This document shows, piece after piece, positions 9,782 through 18,679 of a stretch of DNA of 64,000 nucleotides. The stretch lies in contig NZ_JAIUHG010000009.1 of assembly GCF_020164955.1 (NCBI RefSeq), forward strand, positions 1 through 64,000. The letters run 5' to 3'. Position numbers and translations under genes: made by a program. The notes below the pieces were generated by a model. That model was not told the origin of the DNA, did no database searches, and saw nothing but the letters and a program-made list of their open reading frames with translations. Each line of letters starts with the position of its first letter. Position 1 is the stretch's first letter. This DNA comes from Mesorhizobium sp. CA8 (GTDB lineage Bacteria; Pseudomonadota; Alphaproteobacteria; Rhizobiales; Rhizobiaceae).

Positions 9782-10957
9782 CTATTTCAGCGTAATGCGA
9801 ACGTCGAGCTTGGTCACCCCGCTCATGAGCGGATTGTCCGACCACCTCACTGCATTGTCGCCCACGAGCTCCAGGGTGGCATGATGCTGGATGAGTGCGC
9901 CAACAAATGCTGCCGCTTCGCTTTTGGCCAGTATGTTGCCGAGGCAAGTGTGGATGCCGCGAGCAAATGACAGGTGGCGATTTGGCTGTCGCGCAATATC
10001 AAAGCGATCAGGCTCGACGAAAACCGAGTGGTCGCGATTGCCGCTGGCGAGCCAGGTGACGACGGTGTCGCCCTTGCGGACCTTCACGCCGGAGAGTTCA
10101 CAATCCAGCTTGGCGACGCGTTCGGTCTCACGGAACGATCCGCGCAGCCTCAACGCTTCGTCTATGGCGCCCGACGCCAGTTCGGGAGCAATCTTCAGAC
10201 GAGCATATTGATCTGGATGCTCAATCAACAACAAGAGCAGTTGCGAGAGCAGGTTCGTGGTCGTCTCGTTACCTGCATGCAATATGAACTTCGCCATCGA
10301 AACAGCTTCGTCCCGGCTGAGTTCCGAAGCCAACAACACGGAAAGCAGGTCATTTCGTTGAGAGCGGTGCGACTTGATCTTTGCCGAAAAGAAATCGGCC
10401 ATCTCGTTGAGCGTCGCGCTTCCCGCCTGTTCCATCCAATCGTCAGGATGGTGCAGGAAGTTGGCAACGCCATCTATGCGGGCCAATTTCTCGGTCCATT
10501 CGCGCACTTTTGCGATCTCATCCTCTTCAATGGAAAGCATGAGACCGATCGTCGAGATCGTAAGCGGCGCGGCGATCTCGCTGACAAAGTCTATGACCTT
10601 GCCATTAGCCTTGGACAACAGGTTGGCCACCCGGCTCTCGATGGCGGCTTTCATGCCCGCCAGGGCCGCCGGCATGAACTGCCGCTTCACTGCGTTGCGA
10701 CGACGCGTATGCTCTGGCGGGTCATCGAACAGAAGGATCATTGCATCGCCAAGACCGGCTTTGCGCACGGATTCTCCACGATCGCTTGACCACTTTTCGT
10801 GATCCTGGAGAACCGCCTCGCAATCGGCATAGCTGAATACCGAGACCAGGCGCTTCAGTGTATTGGTATGCACATATGGCTTGCCGGTCGCCCGCATAGC
10901 GGAAAGATGCTCGAACGGTGTCTGGGCGAATTCCGGCGACAGCGGATCGAATGTCAT
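9782..10957 (-). CDS. Cytochrome P450
   Basis: About 391-residue soluble bacterial P450 monooxygenase. The haem-binding signature FARGIHTCLGN near residue 340 supplies the axial Cys, the I-helix has AGNETTTN, and the ExxR motif is EALR. The N-terminus has no membrane anchor. An electron donor is not encoded next to it; the PDR-type reductase at 13530 is a possible but unproven partner, since most bacterial P450s of this class use a separate ferredoxin. ATG 10957 is preferred, with GTG 10963 as an alternative. A cupin gene lies upstream in the same direction, separated by a strong hairpin. Confidence 0.93.
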   Translation of the reverse strand: MTFDPLSPEFAQTPFEHLSAMRATGKPYVHTNTLKRLVSVFSYADCEAVLQDHEKWSSDRGESVRKAGLGDAMILLFDDPPEHTRRRNAVKRQFMPAALAGMKAAIESRVANLLSKANGKVIDFVSEIAAPLTISTIGLMLSIEEDEIAKVREWTEKLARIDGVANFLHHPDDWMEQAGSATLNEMADFFSAKIKSHRSQRNDLLSVLLASELSRDEAVSMAKFILHAGNETTTNLLSQLLLLLIEHPDQYARLKIAPELASGAIDEALRLRGSFRETERVAKLDCELSGVKVRKGDTVVTWLASGNRDHSVFVEPDRFDIARQPNRHLSFARGIHTCLGNILAKSEAAAFVGALIQHHATLELVGDNAVRWSDNPLMSGVTKLDVRITLK

Positions 10958-10995
10958 CAGCACAAGTCCCGATTTGCATGGGCTTCAAAAGGGGT

Positions 10996-11017
10996 GCGGC
11001 CGCTTCGAAGCGGCCGC
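10996..11017 (-). terminator. 22-bp perfect palindrome between cupin and P450
   Basis: GCGGCCGCTTC (10996-11006) is followed directly by its exact reverse complement GAAGCGGCCGC (11007-11017). On the minus strand it follows the cupin stop (11040) and is followed by ACCCCTTTTG, so it fits an intrinsic terminator or attenuator that would separate cupin from P450 expression. Confidence 0.6.
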
Positions 11018-11039
11018 CAAGCGCTGGGAGGATGCGCCA

Positions 11040-11618
11040 CTATTTCTTGATACGGCGCGACTTGTGGAGGAAATCCATCTTCTCGGAGTCACCGAACTGA
11101 AAGGTCGCCATCCGATTATAGGAGTAGATCGGCAGATCCTGGACCGTCCACATGTAGGAATCCTCGGTTCCAGTGTTCCAATGCTCATGATAGGAATTTG
11201 ACGGACACGAGAAAGTGTCGCCCGCCTCCCAATCGATGCGGTACTCGTTGATCGTCGAGTACCCGGTCCCGGAAATGACGTGATAGACCGAACCAGGTGT
11301 GTGTCGATGCATCTCGATGCACTCACCTGGGCGCAGCAGATGGACGGTCACCCACATGGTGGGGATGGTGGAATTGTAGTCGCTGTCGTTACCCTTCAGT
11401 GAGAGATAACGGGTGTTCCCGTCCCAGCGCCCGTCCTCCTTCATCGCAATGAGCTGCTTCTTGATTTCCTTCATCGACCAATGGGCAGGGCGCACTTCGA
11501 GCGGAAATGCACCGTCCATGTATTCGTTGTGGTTCTGCAACGACCCGGCGTCGGGGGCCACGGGAAAGAATTCAGTAGGCGTGGTGCTGTTGCGGCGCAG
11601 CGGCGGCTTGACAGTCAT
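11040..11618 (-). CDS. Single-domain cupin protein
   Basis: 192-residue cupin. The first conserved motif is visible as GECIEMHRHTPGSVYHVISG, giving two His and a downstream position typical of metal binding, and motif 2 as WEAGDTFSCPSNSYHEHWN. The N-terminal segment resembles gentisate 1,2-dioxygenase-like and related ring-cleavage cupins, but it is half their length, so it may be a regulatory or small-molecule-processing cupin instead. ATG 11618 has GAGGAG at 6 nt. It is upstream of the P450 on the same strand, suggesting related substrates; the function is otherwise unknown. Confidence 0.8.
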   Translation of the reverse strand: MTVKPPLRRNSTTPTEFFPVAPDAGSLQNHNEYMDGAFPLEVRPAHWSMKEIKKQLIAMKEDGRWDGNTRYLSLKGNDSDYNSTIPTMWVTVHLLRPGECIEMHRHTPGSVYHVISGTGYSTINEYRIDWEAGDTFSCPSNSYHEHWNTGTEDSYMWTVQDLPIYSYNRMATFQFGDSEKMDFLHKSRRIKK

Positions 11619-12102
11619 GACAGGCTCCTCGGGTCATGATGAGGACACTTATCCAGCTGCGACAGCCCTCCGTGCCCGTAACGGCTTCATCCTCCCAGAA
11701 CAAACAATCTGAATTGTGCAACAGGCGACGCCGAGCGGGCGAAATGCGACGCGACACAAACACCTTTGGGCGGCTGCACGCCGCCATTCCTGCGACACCA
11801 AAGTGCATGGTTCAATCCGGATCCAGTCAGCTGCCTTGATAGTGGGAGGCCGCGGCCACTGCTGCGGCCAAGCCAGTCGGCGCTGCCAGCCGGGCCTGCG
11901 ATTTGGACACCGCCGCGCCGGTCACCACACTTGCGGAGCTGGGCGCATACCTGCCGCAGAAAGCGCTTTGCCGAGATATGACACGGTAGGCGGCATATGG
12001 ACGCCAAGTGCGTCAGGCGATTTCAGACAATCTGACGTCGAAAGTCACGGCGCCAAGGGCCCGCAATGATCTAGTGTCTCCTCGACTCAGGGGCCCGCGA
12101 TC
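11619..12102. other. 484-bp intergenic region, no gene recognised
   Basis: Divergent region between the cupin (minus) and the DMT transporter (plus). Several short open frames exist on both strands, but none shows a family motif or a good start, and their residue composition is that of random high-GC frames. It should hold promoters for both flanking genes. AGGGG at 12089-12093 is a plausible ribosome-binding site for the gene at 12103. Confidence 0.5.
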
Positions 12103-13239
12103 ATGAACCGCAATACGCTTCTTGGCATTTCGTGCCTATGCATAGGGATATTTTCATTCTCAATGCAGGATGCCGTTCTCAAGGGCCTTTCTGGGAGGTT
12201 GCCGGTAACGGAAGCCATGACGGTTCGAGCAATGCTTGGCTTGCCGATACTAGGTTTAATAGTACATTGGACCGTCGGCTTACGTTCGATATTTCACCCA
12301 GTTCGGAAGATACTTATCGTGAGAGGGTCTCTTTCGTTTTCGGCCTTTATTTGCTACTATCTTGCGTTCCCCGCGCTCCCTCTGGCGGGTGCAATTGGAT
12401 TATATTATACCGCACCCTTGATTATCTTGATATTGTCGTCCCTTTTCTTAGGAGAAAAGCTGAACTCCGTGAATTTGGCGTCGACCGCAATCGGTCTCGC
12501 CGGCGTTGCGGTCATGCTTAGACCCAGTACTGGTGTGTTCGAGCCGGCAGCGTTGTTATCTTTGCTTTCTGCGCTTCTCTATGGAATTTCGCAAATCCTT
12601 GCTCGTAGATTGGGTGGTGCTCTTAGCGCGCCGACCATGGCCTTTTATCAACACACGGTCTTTGCCTTGGGTGCGCCGTTCCTGGCATACATCATTGGCA
12701 ACGTCGATTGGTCAGCCGTGACCCACCCGAGCATATTATTCTTGGTTCGCCCATGGGTATGGAACCCTTATGAAATTGGCGCGATGCTTTTGTGCGGTCT
12801 CTTCGCCGTGACTGGCACCTTGCTGCTTACGCAAGCGTATAGGGTGGCGCCGGCCAGCACGGTGACGATCTTCGAATACACCGGGCTGATTTGGGCACCC
12901 ACCTGGGGCGCGCTATTTTATCATGAAATCCCAAGTGCCGGCACGATCTTGGGACTGGTCATGATAGCCGCGGCCGGGTTGCTCTCGGTGCTGGGACCTT
13001 CATGGCTGCTTCTCGTCCCATTACCCCAGAAGCCGAGTCCATGCCGGGATTGCCTCGAGGACAAAGCGGGCAGCCAGGTGTCGCGGTCGGGGCCTAGCTC
13101 GAGTGTGCGATCATTGAGAAGCTCGATGGACGCGCCGCCCACATCGGAAGGGCCCAAGCAGAATCCCAAATCCCACGCCTGCCCTGAATATTCGCCTGAG
13201 CGTCATCTCCGGGCCAAGCCTTCTCGCGGGTCCTGGTAG
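12103..13239 (+). CDS. DMT-superfamily (EamA) transporter with an atypical C-terminus
   Basis: Ten-helix drug/metabolite exporter-like protein. Residues 1-305 show the two EamA repeats: first repeat with FSFSMQDAVLKG and LPLAGAIGLYYTAPL, second repeat with LSALLYGISQILARRL and APASTVTIFEYTGLIWAP. The last 70 residues are polar, Pro/Ser-rich and unlike the family, which normally ends shortly after the last helix; a lost stop or a junction near 13020 is likely. The first 700 bases use ATA, TTA and TAT codons much more than neighbouring genes, hinting at a different origin. Substrate unknown. Confidence 0.8.
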   Translation: MNRNTLLGISCLCIGIFSFSMQDAVLKGLSGRLPVTEAMTVRAMLGLPILGLIVHWTVGLRSIFHPVRKILIVRGSLSFSAFICYYLAFPALPLAGAIGLYYTAPLIILILSSLFLGEKLNSVNLASTAIGLAGVAVMLRPSTGVFEPAALLSLLSALLYGISQILARRLGGALSAPTMAFYQHTVFALGAPFLAYIIGNVDWSAVTHPSILFLVRPWVWNPYEIGAMLLCGLFAVTGTLLLTQAYRVAPASTVTIFEYTGLIWAPTWGALFYHEIPSAGTILGLVMIAAAGLLSVLGPSWLLLVPLPQKPSPCRDCLEDKAGSQVSRSGPSSSVRSLRSSMDAPPTSEGPKQNPKSHACPEYSPERHLRAKPSRGSW

Positions 13240-13529
13240 CTCGCGTCAACGGCGCGACAGTTTTCCTGATTCATGAAAAAGGGATGGCCGGATGCCGGCG
13301 TATTCGATCCTCCCTATGAGCCTACACCGAATTGCTCTGTCCTGGGTTCCAAGCTCGATCCAGACTGGCTCACCAAGACGTGCTCTATCCGTGAGTCGGC
13401 CTCGCGTTTTCATGGCCTTGATTGATATCGGCCGCATCTGCGGCGCAGAGCGCGTCGACTTCGCTCATTCATGTGTCGCATTCCGTCGGCAGTACGTGAC
13501 GGCCAATGGTATTCGGTCCGAAGTTTAGA
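13240..13529. other. Intergenic stretch without a recognisable gene
   Basis: About 290 bp between the DMT transporter and the PDR reductase. A 63-codon minus-strand frame (13246-13437) is open but shows no family motif. I see no strong Shine-Dalgarno before the reductase ATG at 13530, so the reductase start remains uncertain. Confidence 0.4.
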
Positions 13530-14522
13530 ATGGACATGACACATACCATGGCTGGATCTTGGCGAAAGGTGCGCGTGTCTCGGATCACGTGCGAGACAGA
13601 AAGGATCAAGGCATTCGAGCTGACTCCGGAGGACGGGCAGCCTCTGTGGTCTTGGGCGGCGGGCGCTCATACTCGCGTCAAGCTGCCCTCTGGCACAGTC
13701 AGGCAATATTCGCTGGTGGGCGATCCGGATGATGTTTCGACATATCGTTTGGGCGTTCTTCGGGAACTGGCCGGTCGCGGCGGCTCCGCCGAGATGCATG
13801 AGGTCCTATGCGAAGGAGCCGTGATCGAGATTTCGGCTCCCATCAACAATTTTGCACTCGATGATGAACAGGTCCCGCATCTTCTGATTGCCGGCGGCAT
13901 CGGCATCACGCCGATACTCAGCATGGCGCGTGTGCTGGCGAAGGAGGGGCGGGAATGGCGGTTGTTCTATTGCACCAGAACCCCTGCCGACACGGCATTC
14001 TTGCAGGATGTGCGTGCCCTGGAATCGCGTTGCGTCGAGTTCGTCCACGATGAGGGCGATGCTTCCCGGGGGCTGAACGTGCTGGATCTGCTTCGGTCGG
14101 CGCCCTTAGAAAGCCAAGTCTATGTATGTGGCCCACGCGGCTTGATCGATGCCGTCATTTACAAGGCGAAGGAAGCCAACTTCCAGGATTCGCGAATCCA
14201 TTGGGAAGCGTTCACCGCATCCGGTACGCAACCCAAAGAAGAAAGGATCGCGGGCAGCTTCGAGATTGAGCTTCGCCGCTCGGACAAGATCCTTACCGTT
14301 CCACCGGACAAGACCATCCTCCAGGTCTTGCGTGCAGAGGGCATCCACGTCAAAAGCGTGTGCGAGGAGGGCTATTGCGGAACCTGCCTCACAGGCGTGC
14401 TGGAGGGCGTGCCGGACCATCGCGACGACGACCTGCTGACGCCTGAAGAGCGTGAGAGCAATGCGGTTATGACCGTGTGCTGCTCGCGTTCCAAGACAGC
14501 CAAGTTGGTTCTCGATCTCTGA
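13530..14522 (+). CDS. PDR/VanB-type oxidoreductase (ferredoxin reductase with C-terminal 2Fe-2S domain)
   Basis: About 330-residue electron-transfer protein of the phthalate dioxygenase reductase/VanB class. Flavin-binding motif RQYSLVGD is in the first domain, the NAD-binding motif GGIGITPILSMA in the second, and the plant-type 2Fe-2S loop CEEGYCGTC plus a distal Cys (MTVCCS) in the third. Such proteins pass electrons from NAD(P)H to Rieske oxygenases; GbcB and CntB, partners of glycine betaine and carnitine Rieske oxygenases, have this architecture. Here the only intact Rieske alpha gene is at 29116, at the far end of the convergent minus-strand block, so pairing is a reasonable inference. 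Start is uncertain among 13530, 13536 and 13548. Confidence 0.9.
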   Translation: MDMTHTMAGSWRKVRVSRITCETERIKAFELTPEDGQPLWSWAAGAHTRVKLPSGTVRQYSLVGDPDDVSTYRLGVLRELAGRGGSAEMHEVLCEGAVIEISAPINNFALDDEQVPHLLIAGGIGITPILSMARVLAKEGREWRLFYCTRTPADTAFLQDVRALESRCVEFVHDEGDASRGLNVLDLLRSAPLESQVYVCGPRGLIDAVIYKAKEANFQDSRIHWEAFTASGTQPKEERIAGSFEIELRRSDKILTVPPDKTILQVLRAEGIHVKSVCEEGYCGTCLTGVLEGVPDHRDDDLLTPEERESNAVMTVCCSRSKTAKLVLDL

Positions 14523-14531
14523 CCGGAAGCA

Positions 14532-14563
14532 GCCAAGCAAGACTGAAGTGGCCTTTGCTTGGC
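14532..14563. terminator. Hairpin between convergent genes
   Basis: GCCAAGCAA (14532-14540) and TTGCTTGGC (14555-14563) form a perfect 9-bp stem with a 14-nt loop, 10 nt after the reductase stop and 55 nt beyond the HD-protein stop. No T-run follows on either strand. Confidence 0.5.
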
Positions 14564-14617
14564 CCGGATCCATAGGTCGGGTCTAGCTTGCCAGGGACTG
14601 CAGCTCGGGCTTTGCGC

Positions 14618-15238
14618 TTATGCCGCCCTTTGGCTCGCAACGCCAGGATCGAGCATCGGCACGCGCTCCCCAACCCGTATCACCCCCGGATCGTAAGCCT
14701 TGCGGGCGAAAACCTCGAGCACGAAGGGCCGGAAGAATTCGACCGGCAGCGTCTCGTAGCCAGGGTCGAAGCTCGACTGGTCCCAGCGCTCGCAGAACTG
14801 GTCGCAGTCGTCGAAATAGGGGTGGCCGGCGAAGCGGTCGCGAGCATGCGGGTTGCCCCCCAGATGATGCGCGTAATAGAGGCGCTGGAAATCGCCGTGC
14901 TTTTCCACCACCCAGGTGCATTGCTCGCGCACGAAGGGTCTCAGGATCGAGGCAGCATACTCATCGTGATTATACGGTGCGTAAATGTCGCCAACGTCGT
15001 GCAATAGGGCGGCGACGACCCAGTCGGTGTCAGCGCCATCCTTCCAGGCGCGCGTCGCCGCCTGCAGCGAATGGCCGAGCCGGGTGATCTTGTAGCCGGA
15101 AAGCCCTTCGTCCAGCTGTACGAGGGCGTCGAGCAGGCGCTCTCCGGTTCCGGATGCGAATTCGGCCTCATGCGCCGCCAGAAACTCGTACTCCTCCTTG
15201 GTCCCGTCCTTCATCGCGGTGAATTTCACGTTATCCAT
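14618..15238 (-). CDS. HD-domain protein, PhnZ/TmpB-like
   Basis: 206-residue HD-superfamily protein, last gene of the minus-strand catabolic block. His56, then His80-Asp81 in AALLHDVGD, then His91 and His114 outline a metal site. The 24-residue distance from the first His to the HD pair resembles the oxidative HD enzymes PhnZ and TmpB, which cleave C-P bonds with a mixed-valent diiron centre, rather than nucleotide phosphohydrolases. The Glu of the PhnZ lid is not visible at the expected place (a Tyr is there), so reaction type is open. Its neighbours (BKACE, GcvT-FAD proteins) suggest a role in degrading a quaternary amine or related compound. Confidence 0.8.
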   Translation of the reverse strand: MDNVKFTAMKDGTKEEYEFLAAHEAEFASGTGERLLDALVQLDEGLSGYKITRLGHSLQAATRAWKDGADTDWVVAALLHDVGDIYAPYNHDEYAASILRPFVREQCTWVVEKHGDFQRLYYAHHLGGNPHARDRFAGHPYFDDCDQFCERWDQSSFDPGYETLPVEFFRPFVLEVFARKAYDPGVIRVGERVPMLDPGVASQRAA

Positions 15239-15265
15239 TTCTTCCTCCGTTCGATCCGCAATTCT

Positions 15266-16194
15266 TCACGCTAAGGTTTGAGCTATCGGCGCCCGCTTGG
15301 TGAGGTTGAGCTTCTTGCGCACTTCCTCAGGCCCGAGGATACGCGCGCCGAGATTGGTGACGATGCTGGCTGCGCGTTCGACTAGCTGCGCGTTTGTCGC
15401 CAGCACGCCCTTGTCGAGCCACAGATTGTCCTCCAGGCCGACGCGGACATTGCCGCCGGCAAGCACGGCCGCCGCCGCATAGGCCATCTGGTTGCGGCCG
15501 ATCGAGAAGGCCGACCAGTTCCAGGTCGAGGGCACGTTGTTGACCATCGCCATGAAGGTGTTGAGGTCGTCCGGCGCGCCCCATGGCACGCCCATGCAGA
15601 GCTGCACCAGCGCGTCCGGGTTGAGCACCTTCTCCTCGACCAGCTGCTTGGCGAACCACAGATGGCCGGTATCGAAGGCCTCGATCTCGGGCTTGACACC
15701 CAGCGCCGTCATCATGCCGCCCATGGCGCGCAGCATGCCGGGCGTGTTGGTCATCACATAATCGGCCTCGGCGAAGTTCATCGTGCCGCAATCCAGCGTG
15801 CAGATCTCCGGCAGGCACTGGCGCACATGTTCCATGCGGTTGGTGGCGCCGCCCATGTCGGTGCCTTTTTCATTGAGCGGCAGCGGCGCTTCCGGCGAGC
15901 CGAACACCATGTCGCCGCCCATGCCGGCGGTGAGGTTCAGCACCACGTCGACATTGGCTTCGCGGATGCGCGTTCGGTCACCTCGCGGTAGAGATGCACG
16001 TCGCGCCTCGGCTTACCGGTCTCTGGGTCGCGCACATGGCAATGGACGATCGCCGCACCCGCCTTGGCGGCGTCGATCGCCGAATCGGCGATCTGCTTGG
16101 GCGAGCGCGGCACATGCGGGCTGCGGTCCTGCGTGCCGCCGGAGCCGGTCACGGCACAGGTAATGAAGACCTCGCGGTTCATCGCAAGCGGCAC
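15266..16194 (-). pseudogene. 3-keto-5-aminohexanoate cleavage (BKACE) family protein, frameshifted
   Basis: Zn-dependent beta-keto acid cleavage enzyme family; members condense a beta-keto acid with acetyl-CoA to give acetoacetate and a new CoA ester, and some act on dehydrocarnitine. The N-terminal part from ATG 16194 shows [10 protein letters not shown] and the metal-binding [11 protein letters not shown]. The frame breaks near 15968-15972, where CGCGC replaces CGC; removing the extra GC restores [22 protein letters not shown] and the full C-terminal half (TLDCGTMNFAE, VGLEDNLWL). A 2-base GC duplication is therefore the only visible lesion, and a sequencing error is a real alternative. 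It lies between the GcvT-FAD genes and the HD gene. Confidence 0.8.
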
Positions 16195-16231
16195 AGTCTT
16201 TCCTCCCAGATTCTCCGCAGATCGGAGCGGG

Positions 16232-18679
16232 CTACATCCTCACCCGTTCCGCCTTCGGGTCGTACATCGGCTTCAGCGAGGCTTCCGCCGCAAATCGCTC
16301 TCCCGCGATCTCGACCTCGTAGGATGAGCCAAGCACATCCGCCTCGCTCTCGCCCTGGCAAGGCACGTAACCCAGGCCGATGGCGCCGCCCAGATGGTGG
16401 CCGTAATTGCCTGAGGTGATCGGGCCGACAATCCGGCCGTCGCGCAGGATCGCCTCGTTGTGGAAGAGCAGGGGCTGCGGGTCCTTGAGGCGAAATTGCA
16501 CCAGCCGGCGTGACAGGCCGGCCTCCTTCTTTCTGAGCACGGCGTCGCGGCCGATGAAGCCGGCTTTGCTCGTCTTCACCGCAAAGCCGAGGCCCGCCTC
16601 CAGCACATTGTCCTCGTCGGTGATGTCGTGGCCGAAATGCCGGAAGGCCTTTTCGATACGGCAGGAATCGAGCGTATGCAGGCCGCAGAGTTTCAGGCCG
16701 ACATCTGCGCCGGCTTCGGTGATCGCCTCGAAGACATGGGCCGCCTGTTCGGTCGAGACGTAGAGTTCCCAGCCAAGCTCGCCGACATAGGTGACGCGGT
16801 GGGCGCGGGCGAGACCCATGCCGATCTCGATCTCCTGGAAAGTGCCGAACGGATTGGCCTCGTTGGAGAAATCGTTCGGGCTGACCTTCCGGATCAGTTT
16901 TCGCGCTTCCGGACCCATGATGCAGATCACGGCTTCGGCCGCGGTGACGTCGGTGATGACGAGGAACTCGTCGGCGACGTGCTTTCTCAGCCAGGCAAGG
17001 TCGCGCTGCAATGTGGCGCCAGGCACGACCAGCAAATAGGCCGTCTCCGACAGCCGCGTCACGGTGAGGTCGCTCTCGATGCCGCCCCTGGCGTTGAGCA
17101 TCTGCGTGTAGACGATCTTGCCCGGCGCGACCTCCATGTCGTTGGCGCAGAGCCGCTGCAGGAAGGCGCAGGCATCGCGGCCTTCGACGCGGATCTTGCC
17201 GAAGGAGGTCATGTCGAACAGGCCGACGCCGTTGCGCACCGCGAGATGTTCCTCGCGCTGGTTGTCGAACCAGTTCTGCCGCTTCCAGGAATAGCGGTAT
17301 TCGCGCTCCTGGCCTTCGCGGGCGAACCAGTTGGCGCGCTCCCAGCCGGCCACTTCGCCGAAGACGGCGCCGCGCGCCTTCAAATGCTCGTGCAAGGGCG
17401 AGCGGCGCACGCCGCGCGAGGTCGCCATCTGGCGGTAGGGGAAGTGGTCGGCATAGAGCAAACCGAGCGTTTCGGAGACACGCTCCTTGAGGTAGCGGCG
17501 GTTCTTCTGGAAGGGCTGGGCTCGGCGTATATCGACCTCCCAGAGGTCGAAGGGCGCCTCGCCGTCATTGATCCACTGCGCCAGCGCCATGCCGGCGCCG
17601 CCGGAGGAAACGATGCCGATCGAATTATAGCCGGTCGCCATCCAATAGCCGGAGAGTTCCGGCGCTTCGCCGAGATAGTAGCGGTCGTCAGGGGTAAAGC
17701 TCTCGGGGCCGTTGAAGAAGGTATGGATACCGGCGGTGCCCAGCATCGGCATGCGGTTGACGCCCATTTCGAGGATGGGCTCGAAATGGTCCATGTCCTC
17801 GGGCAACTGGTCGAAGCAGAAATCCTCGCGGATGCCGTCCATGCCCCAGGGCTTCGCCACCGGCTCGAAGGCGCCGAGCATCATCTTGCCGGCATCCTCC
17901 TTGTAGTAGGCGCACTCGTCCGGCACGCGCAGCACCGGCAGGCGCGACAGGCCGGGGATCGGCTCGGTGACCAGATAGAAATGCTCGCAGGCATGCAGCG
18001 GGATGGTGACGCCGTTCTGCCGGCCAAGCTCGCGCGCCCACATGCCGGCGCAGTTGACGACGATGTCGGTCTCGATCGTGCCTTGCTCTTCGCCGTGCGC
18101 CCACGAGACGCCGGAGACGCGGCCGTTCTTCGTATGGACCTTGGTGACCTTGACGTTCTCGATAATCGCAGCACCCCGCTGGCGCGCGCCCTTGGCCAGG
18201 GCCATTGCGATGTTGGCGGGATCGCACTGGCCGTCGAGTGGCAGATGCACCGCGCCGACCACATCCGAGACGTTGAGATGCGGGTACATCTCCTTGACCT
18301 CGCGCGGCGAAATCTCGCGCACGTCGACGTCGAAGGCGCGGGCGAGCGATGCCTGCCGATAGATCTCGTGCTTGCGCTCCTCGGTCAGCGCCACGGTGAT
18401 CGAGCCGACCTGGCGCATGCCGGTGCCGACGTCGGTCTCGGCCTCCAGCTTGACGTAGAGGTCGGCCGAATATTTCGCCAGCCGCGTCATGTTCTGCGAG
18501 CCGCGCAACTGGCCGATCAGGCCGGCCGCGTGCCAGGTGGTGCCTGAGGTGAGCTGCTTGCGTTCGAGCAGCACGATGTCGGTCCAGCCGAGCTTCGCCA
18601 GGTGATAGGCGACCGAGCAGCCGGAGACCCCGCCGCCGATGATGACGGCGCGGGCTTTGGTCGGGATGGTCCTGATCAT
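16232..18679 (-). CDS. FAD-dependent oxidoreductase fused to GcvT domain (dimethylglycine/sarcosine dehydrogenase-like)
   Basis: 815-residue two-part enzyme. N-terminal DAO-type FAD domain with [11 protein letters not shown] at residues 12-22 and [11 protein letters not shown], whose His is the covalent FAD attachment point in dimethylglycine dehydrogenases. C-terminal half (about 430-800) is a GcvT-like folate-binding domain with [10 protein letters not shown] and the [19 protein letters not shown] barrel ending. Such proteins oxidise an N-methyl group and pass it to tetrahydrofolate. Its ATG overlaps the stop of the preceding paralogue by 4 nt (ATGA), so the two are translationally coupled. 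Substrate is probably an N-methylated glycine or similar amine. Confidence 0.9.
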   Translation of the reverse strand: MIRTIPTKARAVIIGGGVSGCSVAYHLAKLGWTDIVLLERKQLTSGTTWHAAGLIGQLRGSQNMTRLAKYSADLYVKLEAETDVGTGMRQVGSITVALTEERKHEIYRQASLARAFDVDVREISPREVKEMYPHLNVSDVVGAVHLPLDGQCDPANIAMALAKGARQRGAAIIENVKVTKVHTKNGRVSGVSWAHGEEQGTIETDIVVNCAGMWARELGRQNGVTIPLHACEHFYLVTEPIPGLSRLPVLRVPDECAYYKEDAGKMMLGAFEPVAKPWGMDGIREDFCFDQLPEDMDHFEPILEMGVNRMPMLGTAGIHTFFNGPESFTPDDRYYLGEAPELSGYWMATGYNSIGIVSSGGAGMALAQWINDGEAPFDLWEVDIRRAQPFQKNRRYLKERVSETLGLLYADHFPYRQMATSRGVRRSPLHEHLKARGAVFGEVAGWERANWFAREGQEREYRYSWKRQNWFDNQREEHLAVRNGVGLFDMTSFGKIRVEGRDACAFLQRLCANDMEVAPGKIVYTQMLNARGGIESDLTVTRLSETAYLLVVPGATLQRDLAWLRKHVADEFLVITDVTAAEAVICIMGPEARKLIRKVSPNDFSNEANPFGTFQEIEIGMGLARAHRVTYVGELGWELYVSTEQAAHVFEAITEAGADVGLKLCGLHTLDSCRIEKAFRHFGHDITDEDNVLEAGLGFAVKTSKAGFIGRDAVLRKKEAGLSRRLVQFRLKDPQPLLFHNEAILRDGRIVGPITSGNYGHHLGGAIGLGYVPCQGESEADVLGSSYEVEIAGERFAAEASLKPMYDPKAERVRM

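Noticed and set aside
11687..12007. Minus-strand frame in the 11.6-12.1 kb gap with an Ala-rich segment.
   Set aside because: No family motif and no plausible start; probably chance in GC-rich DNA.
13246..13437. 63-codon minus-strand frame in the gap before the PDR reductase.
   Set aside because: Faint resemblance to a small beta domain only; insufficient to name or support.
16628..18547. 639-codon plus-strand open frame opposite the first FAD/GcvT gene.
   Set aside because: It is a shadow of the minus-strand gene in high-GC DNA; composition is unlike a real protein and no motif is present.
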